Notes: generated by a model not told the origin, from the letters alone. A DNA stretch of 64,000 nucleotides from an uncultured Flavobacteriaceae bacterium (GCA_947494205.1 CANLUH010000017.1:1-64000), one strand, 5' to 3'. Positions 1 to 9,874 are shown, counted from the first letter of the stretch. Program-made: numbers and translations.

Positions 1-1
1 A

Positions 2-76
2 GGGCGCGTAGCTCAGTTGGTTCAGAGCACTTGGTTTACACCCAAGGGGTCAGGGGTTCGAATCCCTTCGCGCCCA
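2..76 (+). tRNA. tRNA-Val, anticodon TAC
   Basis: The sequence folds as a full cloverleaf: a 7-bp acceptor stem (gggcgcg pairing with cgcgccc), a D arm with gctc/gagc, an anticodon stem cttgg/ccaag around loop tttacac (anticodon TAC at 37-39), and a TTCGAAT T-loop. It reads GTA and other valine codons. CCA is not encoded. An identical copy lies 106 bp downstream. Confidence 0.96.
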
Positions 77-107
77 CTCTTTTTTCGAAATTGCTGCCCA
101 TATTTAA

Positions 108-182
108 GGGCGCGTAGCTCAGTTGGTTCAGAGCACTTGGTTTACACCCAAGGGGTCAGGGGTTCGAATCCCTTCGCGCCCA
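108..182 (+). tRNA. tRNA-Val, anticodon TAC (second identical copy)
   Basis: All 75 bases match the copy at 2-76, with the same cloverleaf and TAC anticodon (143-145). The 31-bp spacer has no promoter-like motif, so the pair is probably one transcript processed into two tRNAs. A terminator hairpin follows at 191-223. Confidence 0.96.
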
Positions 183-190
183 CAGAAACA

Positions 191-223
191 AAAATCCATA
201 TCTATTTAGATATGGATTTTTTT
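191..223 (+). terminator. Rho-independent terminator of the tRNA-Val pair
   Basis: A 13-bp perfect stem (191-203 with 208-220) around a 4-base loop ends in a run of T residues. It starts 9 bases after the second tRNA and would end the tRNA transcript. Confidence 0.85.
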
Positions 224-285
224 GTTTTTATAACTTTGTTTAGAAAAGAGAATATAAGTTCACTTTAAAAATTTATCGATATATT

Positions 286-942
286 TTAAAACTGAACTAA
301 AACTTTAAATAGTATAGTAGTAGGAACTACAATTAATCCTATGTAAAAAATGTATTTTCCATGTATTCTATCATTAGAAGCGTAAGAGTAAACTTTTTTT
401 CCGTTAGGTAATGTCTTTTTAGAAGTCCACAAGAAATATCCAATAATTAATCCTAAAAAGCCACCTAAAAGCGCAAATATATAACCGGCAATTATCCATG
501 GTTTTTGATTCTCTTCAGGTTTTGCTAAATCCTTTAAACGCTCATTTTTTAATGAGTTTAACAGTGCTTTATCAATAGGTTTACCTCTTTCGTTTAATAT
601 TTTTTGAGCTAATGTATAATCAAAAGCACTCCATTCATCAGATTTTAAAAGAATTTCATAAAGTTCTTCGTCAGTAAAACTGAAGAGGTAATACTCTCTA
701 TCAATTTCATCAATTATATTTTCAGCATCTTGCTCTAAAATTTGCTCGGCAGCTTTAAAATTAGACTCATGTATTCTTACTTCAAATTGATTTTGTATGG
801 TGCTTCCAGAAAACGTAATATCTACAGAAGGAATATTATCTGCAAGTTCACAATCAATTCCATTTTTTGTTAAAATATTTTTTAATGTATTGGCTTGCTC
901 TAGATTTGAAAATTGTCTAAATATTGAATAATCGTTTGTCAT
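286..942 (-). CDS. DUF2007-like putative signal-transducing membrane protein
   Basis: This 218-residue protein begins with a region of about 75 residues resembling the DUF2007 fold. It covers 'NLEQANTLKNILTKNGI' and then 'FEVRIHESNFKAAEQIL', the pattern of small GlnB-like domains called putative signal-transducing proteins. A charged middle part follows, then two hydrophobic segments at about 148-170 and 197-215, so the C-terminal part sits in the inner membrane. It has no signal peptide. It is transcribed leftwards, 42 bp downstream of the DUF2200 gene, and may share its transcript. The domain call rests on sequence pattern only, and the ligand and role are unknown. Confidence 0.7.
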   Translation of the reverse strand: MTNDYSIFRQFSNLEQANTLKNILTKNGIDCELADNIPSVDITFSGSTIQNQFEVRIHESNFKAAEQILEQDAENIIDEIDREYYLFSFTDEELYEILLKSDEWSAFDYTLAQKILNERGKPIDKALLNSLKNERLKDLAKPEENQKPWIIAGYIFALLGGFLGLIIGYFLWTSKKTLPNGKKVYSYASNDRIHGKYIFYIGLIVVPTTILFKVLVQF

Positions 943-984
943 TTTAATAACTAATAATAGGATTTTAAATGTATTTAAAGACGT

Positions 985-1350
985 TTATTCTGTTCTTAAA
1001 ATCTTTTCCATTTTACGACCTTTTGCTAATTCGTCTATTAGCTTATCTAGATACCTTACTTGCTGTGTTAACGTGTTTTCTATGTCTTCTACTCGATACC
1101 CACAAATAACACCTTTAATAAGTTTGGCATTTGGGTTAAGATTTGCTTCTGCAAAAAACGTTTTAAATGTTGCTTGGTTTTCTATAAGTTGGTTTATTTT
1201 GTTTGTGTTATAACCGGTGAGCCATTCAATCACTTGGTGAAGCTCTTCTGCTGTTCTTCCCTTTTTTTCAACTTTAGTAACATAGTGCGGATATACCGAA
1301 AAAAACGTCATATTTGCTATACGTTCGTCGTGATGGCTTGTAGTGCTCAT
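985..1350 (-). CDS. DUF2200 family protein
   Basis: This 121-residue soluble protein matches the DUF2200 family along its whole length. The N-terminal block '[18 protein letters not shown]', then '[19 protein letters not shown]', and the C-terminal '[21 protein letters not shown]' are typical. The family is widespread, single-domain and of unknown function; sequence alone shows no catalytic motif. It has no signal peptide or membrane segment, so it is cytoplasmic. It lies upstream of the DUF2007-like gene on the same strand and diverges from the hydrolase gene at 1526. The 175-bp gap above its start holds no recognisable gene. Confidence 0.85.
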   Translation of the reverse strand: MSTTSHHDERIANMTFFSVYPHYVTKVEKKGRTAEELHQVIEWLTGYNTNKINQLIENQATFKTFFAEANLNPNAKLIKGVICGYRVEDIENTLTQQVRYLDKLIDELAKGRKMEKILRTE

Positions 1351-1525
1351 GGTTTTATGTTTTAAACAGAAATCGTAATATAGATATAATAGTTTTTAAT
1401 AGCAAATAGTGGATAATTGGTGACAATTTATCGTAAGTTATAGTTGTTTTTAACAACTCAAAAAAAAGTTAAACTAGAAACTAGATTAAATTAATTTTAT
1501 AACTTGTACATTAAATAAAATTATA

Positions 1526-2323
1526 ATGAAAAGACTAATAATAGGGGCTGTTTTAATCTCATGTTTAATGAGTTGTAAAAACGAACAGAAAAAAGAGATT
1601 ACAACGACAACAGAAACTAAAGAGATTACTAAAGTTGAAACTATAGCTGTAGCAAAAGATACAAAAGAGACCATAACGTTCCCTTCTAAAGATGGTTTAA
1701 CTATTACCGCAGATGTTTATCGTGTAGATGGTAAACCTATATCCATATTATTATGCCATCAAGCAGGATTTAGTAGGGGAGAGTATAAGGATACGGCTTT
1801 ACAATTAAATGCATTAGGGTATTCTGTAATGGCTATAGATCAGCGTTCTGGTAATGCTGCTAACGCTATTATAAATGAAACTGCAAAATTGGCCAAGTCT
1901 AAGAATTTACCAACAGCATATTTAGATGCTAGACAAGATATAGAAGCGGCTATAGATTATGTATATGCGAATAACGGAAATAGGTCAATACTATTAGTTG
2001 GAAGTTCGTACTCTGCTTCTTTATCTTTATTAATAGGTAATACCAATGCTAAAGTTAAAACTGTGGCCGCATTTAGTCCAGGTGAATATTTTAAAGGTAT
2101 GGATATACAGGGGACTATAAAGGATATTAGTAAACCAGTATTTGTTACTGCTTCTAATAGTGAAACGCCAGCTTTAACTACTTTAGTAAGTAAAATTAAC
2201 GGTAAATACGTATACCATTATAAACCACAAGAAAAAGGTATTCATGGTTCTAGAGCATTATGGAATACTACCGAAGGCAGTGATGGTTATTGGTCTGCGT
2301 TTAAAGCGTTTTTAAATCTATAA
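1526..2323 (+). CDS. Alpha/beta-hydrolase fold lipoprotein (dienelactone hydrolase-like)
   Basis: This 265-residue protein starts with a short lipoprotein signal (lipobox LMSC, Cys about residue 17) and a Thr/Glu/Lys-rich linker, so it is probably tethered to an envelope membrane. From about residue 50 it has an alpha/beta-hydrolase core: strand-loop 'LLCHQAGFSRGEY', the nucleophile elbow G-S-S-Y-S at about 159-163, and a late His in 'KGIHGSRALW' that could complete the triad. It resembles dienelactone hydrolase or prolyl-oligopeptidase-type esterases, but the substrate cannot be read from sequence. It converges on murF, and the last 6 bases of the two genes overlap. Confidence 0.8.
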   Translation: MKRLIIGAVLISCLMSCKNEQKKEITTTTETKEITKVETIAVAKDTKETITFPSKDGLTITADVYRVDGKPISILLCHQAGFSRGEYKDTALQLNALGYSVMAIDQRSGNAANAIINETAKLAKSKNLPTAYLDARQDIEAAIDYVYANNGNRSILLVGSSYSASLSLLIGNTNAKVKTVAAFSPGEYFKGMDIQGTIKDISKPVFVTASNSETPALTTLVSKINGKYVYHYKPQEKGIHGSRALWNTTEGSDGYWSAFKAFLNL

Positions 2324-3619
2324 CAAATCTAAAATACGTTCTAGAGCCATGCCTCTTGAGCCTTTTATTAACAATGAGGAGGTATTAATAGACAAATCGC
2401 TAAAATTGGCTTTTAAACTATTAAATGAGTCGAATTGTTTTACTTTAGGATTTGTATGTTTTGTTTTAAAGAAATTTTCACCAACAAGAATTACAGAGTC
2501 TATATTAAGTTGAGCTGCTAAGTCTGCAATAGTTTGATGTTCTAGAGCGGCTTCATTACCTAACTCGAACATATCTCCTAAAAACGCAATTTTTTTTAAA
2601 GTTAAAGGTTCTTTTAGTTCAGAAAAATTAGTTAAGGCCACTTTCATACTAGAAGGATTTGCATTGTAAGCATCTAAAATAATTTTGTTTGTGCCTTTGT
2701 TTATTATTTGAGAACGATTGTTAGTTGGAACATAGGCTTCTAAGGCGGCTTTAATAGCAGCATCTTCTACTTTAAAATAGTGACCAATACAAATAGCAGC
2801 AGCTATATTATTAAAATTATAAGCGCCTATTAATTGTGTTTTTATAGTTAACGTATTATAACTTGCATAAACAAAAGGCTGTGCTTCTGCTAATGAAATG
2901 GTTACATCGTTTGCTTGTTGATTTCCAAAAGTTACTATTTGCGCATGTTTAGAATGTTCTAATTGTTTGCTATCGTTAGCATTTACAAAAATATGTTTTG
3001 TGTTGGTTTTAAGATATTTGTAAAGTTCTGTTTTGCCTTTTATAACACCTTCGATACCTCCAAAACCTTCTAAGTGTGCTTTTCCAAAATTAGTAATATA
3101 ACCATAATCAGGCAGTGCAATCTCACATAAAAACTCAATTTCCTTTTGGTGATTGGCTCCCATTTCTACGATACCTATTTCAGTAGCCGAGTTCATGGAT
3201 AATAGTGTCAGTGGAACACCAATGTGATTATTTAAGTTTCCTACGGTAGCTGTTGTGTTATAGCGTTTAGATAATACAGCATTAATAAGTTCTTTAGTAG
3301 TTGTTTTTCCGTTACTTCCCGTAAGTGCAACAATAGGCACCTTTAAATACTGACGATGATAAGTTGCTAATGCTTGTAGTGTTTGTAAAACATTATCTAC
3401 CAATATGGTTTGCTTTCCTGTATGATATTCTTTTTCATCTATTATAGCATATTTAGCTCCTCTCTCTAATGCTAACTGAGCAAACTTATTTCCATTAAAA
3501 TTGTCGCCTTTTAAGGCAAAAAATAAATCGTTAGTATTTACTTTTCTAGTATCTGTAGATACAGCGTTGCATTCTAAAAAGAGTGTATGTATTTCTGCTA
3601 TTGTCATGTTGTCGTTCAT
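2318..3619 (-). CDS. murF: UDP-N-acetylmuramoyl-tripeptide--D-alanyl-D-alanine ligase MurF
   Basis: MurF adds D-Ala-D-Ala to UDP-MurNAc-tripeptide, the last cytoplasmic step of the peptidoglycan precursor. The 433-residue length is normal. The N-terminal domain has 'DTRKVNTNDLFFALKG', the ATP loop is 'ALTGSNGKTTTKEL' at about 99-112, and the central domain has 'TVGNLNNHIGVPLTLL' and 'EMGANHQKEI'. The C-terminal domain has 'DAYNANPSSM' and 'LGDMFELG'. Start ATG at 3619 is used; a second Met lies four codons in. A near-consensus -7 element (TATTTTCG) sits just upstream on the minus strand. The MITE-like repeat begins 20 bp above the start, so it may affect the promoter. Confidence 0.97.
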   Translation of the reverse strand: MNDNMTIAEIHTLFLECNAVSTDTRKVNTNDLFFALKGDNFNGNKFAQLALERGAKYAIIDEKEYHTGKQTILVDNVLQTLQALATYHRQYLKVPIVALTGSNGKTTTKELINAVLSKRYNTTATVGNLNNHIGVPLTLLSMNSATEIGIVEMGANHQKEIEFLCEIALPDYGYITNFGKAHLEGFGGIEGVIKGKTELYKYLKTNTKHIFVNANDSKQLEHSKHAQIVTFGNQQANDVTISLAEAQPFVYASYNTLTIKTQLIGAYNFNNIAAAICIGHYFKVEDAAIKAALEAYVPTNNRSQIINKGTNKIILDAYNANPSSMKVALTNFSELKEPLTLKKIAFLGDMFELGNEAALEHQTIADLAAQLNIDSVILVGENFFKTKHTNPKVKQFDSFNSLKANFSDLSINTSSLLIKGSRGMALERILDLL

Positions 3620-3638
3620 TTCTTTTTGCGAAAATAAA

Positions 3639-3801
3639 TGAAGTGATTTAAACTTTTTTGATTCTAGCGAAAAATAGTAGTTTTTTAATCAATTGAAGTG
3701 TTTTTAGAGCTTCATAGTTGGTCTAAGAAGTAAGAAAAAGACAAAAATTGAGTGAAAAAGCGAATTTTTATAGCGAATTGAAAAAAGTTTAAATCACTTC
3801 A
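3639..3801. repeat. MITE-like element with 21-bp perfect terminal inverted repeats
   Basis: Bases 3639-3659 are the exact reverse complement of 3781-3801; the ends read gaagtgatttaaactttttt on one side. The 121-bp interior has no ORF, and related short words (tagcgaa) occur inside each end. The whole unit fills most of the gap between murF and gldJ. No clear target-site duplication was found. It could be a non-autonomous transposon remnant or a long mRNA hairpin. Confidence 0.6.
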
Positions 3802-3807
3802 ATGTAT

Positions 3808-3839
3808 AAAAAAAAGTCCTAACTAATAGTTAGGACTTT
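3808..3839 (-). terminator. Terminator of gldJ
   Basis: A 12-bp perfect stem (3813-3824 with 3828-3839, loop 3825-3827) is followed on the minus strand by a run of T residues. It lies 23 bp after the gldJ stop codon and separates gldJ from murF. Confidence 0.85.
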
Positions 3840-3861
3840 AATAATATTATTGAACTAAAAT

Positions 3862-5541
3862 CTAGTTTTTAGATTTGTTTCCTTTTTTAGATTTAGAACC
3901 TACTCTAGACATAGCACATCTAAAACCAATGTAATCTGTTGCTATGTTTTGTGGGTAATAACGTCTCTGTGCAGGATCTAACCAGTATTCTCTATCTTTC
4001 CACGATCCTCCTTTGTATACTCTAACTTCATCGTTAATAAGAGAAGTACGCTTGTCTGACTTGTCATATTCTCTAATCATTGCTCCAGTAGAATCTACTT
4101 CTACAGAGTGATCTGGAGAGTTATACATTTTACGAGTTGTATTATCATCTTCTTCCTGAGTTTCATCATCGAAACCATCTGCATAGTAACGAGAAGAACG
4201 CTTATCACCATCTCTAAAGTTTCTGTTGTCACTAGTATCGAAGTTTGTTCTTAAGTACGTTTCGTCTAAATCAACTGGTACTTGAGCAATTTCTCCTGGT
4301 AAATCTCTAGCAATTACTTTTCCGTTTGCTAATGTATCATAAACGATTTCATCTGTAGTTACAATTTTTACAGTACCATCATCGTTAATTGCATTTTTAG
4401 TATATACATTTCCACGGTAGTAGTTAAAATCGTTAAATTCATCATCTACAATAGGTCTGTAAACATCGGCAACCCATTCTGCAACGTTACCAGCCATGTC
4501 ATATAAACCAAAATCGTTAGGTTCGAAAGACTTAACTTGTGCAGTAATATCAGCACCATCGTCAGACCATCCTGCGATACCACCGTAATCACCTTTACCT
4601 TGCTTAAAGTTAGCTAATTGATCTCCACGTACTTTACGTTTTCCAGAACGTGTATATTGTCCTTCCCATGGGTATTTTTTTCTACCTCTGTATGAGTTAT
4701 AGCTTCTAATCTCAGATAATCCTAAAGCTGCATATTCCCATTCGGCTTCTGTTGGTAGTCTGTATTTTGGTGAAATGATACCTGTTTGTCTAGAAGCGAA
4801 AACATTAATTTCATTTCCTTCAGCATCTACTTGCGGCTTTAATTTACCTCCTTTTAAAATATCTTCATTACCACCATAAGTTTGTGTTGGTGCGTTAATG
4901 TAAGTATCTGTATTAAAGTTAGCATCAGCAGTTGCTTCGTATTGGCTATCTTGTTTTAAGTAACCTTCTTTTTGTAAACTTAATTCGTTGTAACGGTCTG
5001 TTCTCCAGTTAGCAAATTCAACAGCTTGTATCCAACTTACACCTACTACTGGATATTCTCCGTATCCTGGGTGACGTAAGTAGTTATTAGTCATTACTTC
5101 ATTATATCCTAATCTGTTTCTCCAAACTAATGTATCAGGCACAACACCATCATATATTTTTCTAAAGTTTTCGTCTTCTGGTGGGTAAACAGTTTTAATC
5201 CAATGTAAATATTCCATATACATTTTATTAGTTACCTCTGTTTCGTCCATGTAAAATGACTGAACGTGTTGTTGGTTTGGTGTATTGTTCCAATCATGCA
5301 TAACATCATCTTGAACTCTACCCATGGTAAAAGTACCACCTTCTACAAATACTAATCCAGGAGCAGTTGCTTGCTCTTTAAATTTGGTATTGTATTGAAA
5401 ACCACCTTCTTTAGCATTTATTTGCCATCCTGTTGCTCTTGAAGTATTAGAGCCACCTCCAGATCTTTTACATCCTACCAAGGTTAGCGATACAGCTATT
5501 ATTAAAATAAGCCTTGATACAATTACTTTTTTCATATTCAT
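3862..5541 (-). CDS. gldJ: Gliding motility lipoprotein GldJ
   Basis: GldJ is an envelope lipoprotein needed for gliding and for a working type IX secretion system. This 559-residue copy has a signal peptide with lipobox LVGC (Cys about 24). An FGE-sulfatase-type domain runs from 'PGLVFVEGGTFTMGR' (about 61-75) to 'IGFRCAMSRV' near the end. Typical blocks are 'FYMDETEVTN', 'YPVVGVSWIQAVEFANWR', 'YRLPTEAEWEYAA' and 'NDFGLYDMAGNVAEWVADVY'. The C-terminal tail is rich in Lys and Ser. Length and domains match known GldJ proteins. It diverges from porU, the gldJ-porU-porV order known from Flavobacterium. A second in-frame ATG two codons downstream is an equally possible start. Confidence 0.97.
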   Translation of the reverse strand: MNMKKVIVSRLILIIAVSLTLVGCKRSGGGSNTSRATGWQINAKEGGFQYNTKFKEQATAPGLVFVEGGTFTMGRVQDDVMHDWNNTPNQQHVQSFYMDETEVTNKMYMEYLHWIKTVYPPEDENFRKIYDGVVPDTLVWRNRLGYNEVMTNNYLRHPGYGEYPVVGVSWIQAVEFANWRTDRYNELSLQKEGYLKQDSQYEATADANFNTDTYINAPTQTYGGNEDILKGGKLKPQVDAEGNEINVFASRQTGIISPKYRLPTEAEWEYAALGLSEIRSYNSYRGRKKYPWEGQYTRSGKRKVRGDQLANFKQGKGDYGGIAGWSDDGADITAQVKSFEPNDFGLYDMAGNVAEWVADVYRPIVDDEFNDFNYYRGNVYTKNAINDDGTVKIVTTDEIVYDTLANGKVIARDLPGEIAQVPVDLDETYLRTNFDTSDNRNFRDGDKRSSRYYADGFDDETQEEDDNTTRKMYNSPDHSVEVDSTGAMIREYDKSDKRTSLINDEVRVYKGGSWKDREYWLDPAQRRYYPQNIATDYIGFRCAMSRVGSKSKKGNKSKN

Positions 5542-5983
5542 ACGTTTAAGTAAGCTAATTATGTTTTTTGGAGTCGCAATATAACAATTATACCTAACTC
5601 TACAAGTTTAAATTGTGAAATTTGAATAAAAAAATCGCATTTCATCCTATTTTATTTACTGTACAACGATGTTTTGTGTGTTTTGTCGTTGTTTAGTAAG
5701 GATAACGTGAAATCCATAAATTTAGTATCACAATTTCAAATTATTTTATGAAATAATTAAGAAATATTTAGTCTAACATAACTAAACAGATTCCTAATAT
5801 TTTGTAATAACAGTTTCAAAAGCAATTACCCTACTAGTAAATGAAGAATATTATTAAAGAATAAAAAATAATATTGAATCTCTCTTTAATTATTTATGTT
5901 TTGTAAAGCCTTGTTCAATAAAAGGGAATAAAAATCTTTAAAATCATAATTAAAACTATACTAAACGTTAAAATAATTGCGTT
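5542..5983. other. Intergenic region between divergent gldJ and porU
   Basis: This 442-bp AT-rich stretch has no ORF of note. It must hold the promoters of gldJ (leftward) and the first porU (rightward). The best leftward -7 candidate is TATAATTG on the minus strand at 5585-5592, one base from consensus. No exact TAnnTTTG was found for porU. Confidence 0.5.
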
Positions 5984-5992
5984 ATGTGGGAG

Positions 5993-8900
5993 ATGAAAAA
6001 GATAATACTAACAATCAATTTATTGGTTACCGTTTTTTGTTATTCCCAAATGCGTAAAGTGGATTTGACGTGGCAAGATGCAAAAACATTTACTACAGAA
6101 GAAACTGCTGTTGTGGTACCCTATTTTACACCTCAAAACAATTACAACTATGCTTTTATAGGTAATGTTAATTATGTTGATCAATGGCAGGTAAGCACCC
6201 CAATCGATGAAAACTCTGTAACGATAACTAATGTTATTTATGCTTCAATACTTAAAGAGGAGTTAAAAGATTTAAAGGTTAGTAATATTCCTAATACACT
6301 ACAATACACTCTTAAAAATACATTAGCTAGAGATAGGCAATATGCTGTGTTAAACGTGTCTCCTATAATAAGAGATGGAAATAATAGTTTTAAAAAAATA
6401 ATCTCGTTTACGGTAAGTTATAAACATAGAAAAACAAGCTCCAAGTTGAATAGAATAAATAGTACAATAATTACTAATTCGGTTTTAAATACTGGTACTT
6501 GGTATAAATTTGCTATAAATAAAACTGGGGTTTTTAAACTGAATAAAACCTTTTTAAATGCATTAGGAATTAATACGAATTCGATAAACCCAAAAACAAT
6601 TAAAATTTACGGTAATGGAGGCACAATGCTACCGTATGCTAATAGTGAAAACTATCCTTTAGACCCAGTAGAAAATGCTATAAAAGTGATAGGTGAAGCA
6701 GATGATGTGTTTAACGACAAAGATTATGTACTGTTTTATGGAAAAGGACCACGAGGTAATCTAGAAGATGAGGCCATTAATACACATTTAAATCCTTACA
6801 CAGATATTACCTATTATTATATAACTACTGGAGGTAGCAATGGTAAAAGAATACAACCCATGGTGCAACCCACAGGAATAGCAACCATGGAAATTAATAC
6901 ATTTAACGACTATCAATTTCATGAAGCAGACGATTTTAGTCTAGCATTAGTAGGAAGACGTTGGTTTGGCGATGAGTTTGATGTTGAAACCACGAAAACA
7001 TTCGATTTTAGTTTTCCTAACATAGTAACAACAGAACCTTTGCAATTAAAAATAATAGCAGCCTCTACATCTACTAACGGATCTAATCTAGATATTAATA
7101 TAAATGGAGCAGATGTAGGAACTTTAGCAATACCTTCTGTAAACCAAAATTTAGCTGCGGAGAGTGTGTTTGAAAGCTCTATTAGCACTTCTATAAGTGA
7201 CGAGATTTCGATACAATTAGATTATGATAATTTAGGAAACCCAAGTTCTAAAGCTTATTTAGATTATATAGCTGTTGAAGGTGTTAGAGCTTTAACTTTT
7301 TCTGGAAATCAATTTCAATTTTTAAATAAAGTGACAAGTACAGCTAATGGTATTGGTTTATACACTTTAAATAACAGTGAGGCAGTTTCAGAAATATGGA
7401 ATGTTACAGATAGTAATAATATTACTACAGTAGAAAATACTAATGAAGCGTCAAGTATTAGTTTTAAAGCCAATCTAGGGAGTCTTAAAACATTTGTAAC
7501 TGTTAGTGATTTAGATTTTTATGAGCCATCGGAATCTTCAAATTCGCAAGTTGTAAATCAAAATATAAAAGGAACTATTTTTAATGATGCTCAAGGCAAT
7601 TTTGAAGATGTAGATTATATAATTGTTACACCCTCTGTATTTTATAATCAAGCAGAACGTCTAGCTGAAATTAATAGAAACAAACATGATTTAAATGTAA
7701 AAATAGTAACCTTAAAATCTATTTATGCAGAATTTAGTACAGGTAATAAAGATATTGCAGCAATACGAAATATGCTAAAATATGTTTACGATAACGCCAG
7801 TACGCCAGAGAATAAATTAAAATATGTATGCTTTTTTGGAGACAGTTCTTTCGACTACAAAGAAAGAATAGCCTCTAATACCTATTATGTGCCTACTTGG
7901 AATGCTTACGATAGTTTTAATTTAACAACATCGTATATATCGGATGATTTTTATGGTATGATGGATGCCAACGAAGGCCGTATGGAAGAAGCAGATATGT
8001 TAGATTTAAATATAGGTAGAATTTTGGCTGACACTCCTTTAAAAGCAAAACAAATGATTGACAAAATAGAAACTTACTATTCCCGTGAAGCTTTGGGTAG
8101 TTGGAGGAATAATTTTGTCGTTATTTCAGATGATGTTGATATTGCTGTAGAAGTAGAATTACAAGGAACTACAGATTTAATTGGAGATTTAGTTACAACA
8201 GAAAAACCATTTATAAATGCAGTAAAAATTCATTCAGATAGCTTTCAACAAGAGTCTTCAGCTGGAGGCGATCGTTATCCAGAAGTAGCCTCTGCAATTT
8301 CTAATGCAATAGAAAGTGGAGCTTTAGTAGTAAACTACTTTGGACATGGAGGAGAAGATGGTTTAGCTTCCGAAAGAATTTTTCAGAAAACAGATGCAGC
8401 AAGTTTACGTAATGAGTGTCAATTAAATTGCTTTGTAACTGTGACCTGCGAGTATACAAAATTCGATAATCCATTACGGGAAACGGCTGGAGAGTTAATT
8501 TATTGGAATACTAAAGGAGGCGCTATTGGATTAATAACGACTACAAGGCAAATATTTTTATTTGTTGGAGTGGATTTTAATATACGATTAGAAGAGTACT
8601 TGTTTTCATATAGTGATAACGATACCTATAACGATTACGAATATCCAACAATGGCAGAAGCATTAAGGCTTACTAAAAATAGTTTAGGTAATGAGCCACA
8701 AAGGCGAATGGTATTTTTTATAGGAGACCCAGCAATGCAATTAGCATTTCCAAAACCTAATGTGAAATTAAAAACTATTAATGGAACTCCTGTTGCTCAG
8801 GCACAATCGGAAGTGATAGAAGCATTAAGTTACGCTAAGTTAGAAGGAGAAGTTACCGATATTTCTGGTAATGTATTAACTAATTATAATGGTGAAGTAA

Positions 8901-9874
8901 TAACGACTATTTACGATAAACCCATACAGAGACAAACATTGGGTAATGATAATATAATAGTTGGTGGAGAAGTAGCAAAATTAGATTATGAAACTTTAGG
9001 CGCTGTTGTTTTTAGAGGGAAATCGTCTGTAGTAAACGGGCAATTCGACTTAGACTTTATAGTGCCAAAAGATATTGCTTTGCCTGTTGGTTATGGCAAG
9101 GTAAGTTTTTATGCCTCTAAAGAAAATACGCTAGAAGATCAGTCAGGAGCAACAACAACGACATTACAAATAGGTGGTTTTAATGAAAATGCACCAGAAG
9201 ACAATACAGGGCCGTTGATTAGCTTGTTTATGAACGATGAAACATTTGCTTCAGGAGGTATTACAAACGAATCGCCAAATCTACTAGTAAAATTAGAAGA
9301 TGAAAATGGTATAAATACAGCAAGTGGTATAGGACATGATATTGTAGCTATATTAGATGGAGATGAAGTAAACCCGTTAATACTAAATAATTATTACACA
9401 ACAGAACTTAACGATTATACAAAAGGTAATGTAAGTTTCCCTTTTAGAGATTTAGAGCCAGGGATGCATACATTAACACTTAAAGCGTGGGATGTTTATA
9501 ATAATTCTTCTACTGCAGAACTGCAGTTTGTTGTCTTTAATGAGAGAGACCATCTAATAATAGAAAATGTATTAAACTATCCTAATCCATTTGTAAATTA
9601 TACAGAGTTTTGGTTTAATCATAATAGTTCAGAAGTGTTGGATATTTCAATACAAATATTTACTGTTTCTGGGAAGCTAGTAAAAACACTAAACGGGCAA
9701 AGCCAAGGTAATGGCGTAAAATCGGCTAGTTCTATCTCTAGAGATATTGTTTGGAATGGGAGAGACGACTACGGAGATAAAATAGGAAAAGGGACCTATG
9801 TTTATAAATTGACAGTGCATTCTAGTGCGAGTAATAAAACTGTAGAAAAGATAGAGAAATTAGTGAAACTCTAA
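5993..9874 (+). CDS. porU: Type IX secretion system sortase PorU, first tandem copy
   Basis: PorU is the cell-surface C25 (gingipain-type) cysteine peptidase of the T9SS; it removes the C-terminal sorting domain of cargo and attaches cargo to the surface. The start at 5993 is preferred over the ATG at 5984 because MKK aligns with the second copy; the product is then 1293 residues. Order: signal peptide ending about CYSQ, a long N-terminal beta region, the C25 domain from about residue 540, and a C-terminal beta region with 'NYPNPF'. Catalytic His is in 'YFGHGGEDG' (codon 8345-8347) and Cys in 'TVTCEYTKFDNP' (codon 8447-8449). It is followed 143 bp later by a full-length paralogue, which is unusual. 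Confidence 0.95.
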   Translation: MKKIILTINLLVTVFCYSQMRKVDLTWQDAKTFTTEETAVVVPYFTPQNNYNYAFIGNVNYVDQWQVSTPIDENSVTITNVIYASILKEELKDLKVSNIPNTLQYTLKNTLARDRQYAVLNVSPIIRDGNNSFKKIISFTVSYKHRKTSSKLNRINSTIITNSVLNTGTWYKFAINKTGVFKLNKTFLNALGINTNSINPKTIKIYGNGGTMLPYANSENYPLDPVENAIKVIGEADDVFNDKDYVLFYGKGPRGNLEDEAINTHLNPYTDITYYYITTGGSNGKRIQPMVQPTGIATMEINTFNDYQFHEADDFSLALVGRRWFGDEFDVETTKTFDFSFPNIVTTEPLQLKIIAASTSTNGSNLDININGADVGTLAIPSVNQNLAAESVFESSISTSISDEISIQLDYDNLGNPSSKAYLDYIAVEGVRALTFSGNQFQFLNKVTSTANGIGLYTLNNSEAVSEIWNVTDSNNITTVENTNEASSISFKANLGSLKTFVTVSDLDFYEPSESSNSQVVNQNIKGTIFNDAQGNFEDVDYIIVTPSVFYNQAERLAEINRNKHDLNVKIVTLKSIYAEFSTGNKDIAAIRNMLKYVYDNASTPENKLKYVCFFGDSSFDYKERIASNTYYVPTWNAYDSFNLTTSYISDDFYGMMDANEGRMEEADMLDLNIGRILADTPLKAKQMIDKIETYYSREALGSWRNNFVVISDDVDIAVEVELQGTTDLIGDLVTTEKPFINAVKIHSDSFQQESSAGGDRYPEVASAISNAIESGALVVNYFGHGGEDGLASERIFQKTDAASLRNECQLNCFVTVTCEYTKFDNPLRETAGELIYWNTKGGAIGLITTTRQIFLFVGVDFNIRLEEYLFSYSDNDTYNDYEYPTMAEALRLTKNSLGNEPQRRMVFFIGDPAMQLAFPKPNVKLKTINGTPVAQAQSEVIEALSYAKLEGEVTDISGNVLTNYNGEVITTIYDKPIQRQTLGNDNIIVGGEVAKLDYETLGAVVFRGKSSVVNGQFDLDFIVPKDIALPVGYGKVSFYASKENTLEDQSGATTTTLQIGGFNENAPEDNTGPLISLFMNDETFASGGITNESPNLLVKLEDENGINTASGIGHDIVAILDGDEVNPLILNNYYTTELNDYTKGNVSFPFRDLEPGMHTLTLKAWDVYNNSSTAELQFVVFNERDHLIIENVLNYPNPFVNYTEFWFNHNSSEVLDISIQIFTVSGKLVKTLNGQSQGNGVKSASSISRDIVWNGRDDYGDKIGKGTYVYKLTVHSSASNKTVEKIEKLVKL

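Noticed and set aside
17-268. Open frame of 83 codons across the tRNA pair
   Set aside because: It reads through two tRNA genes and a terminator; the protein has no pattern and repeats because the tRNAs repeat.
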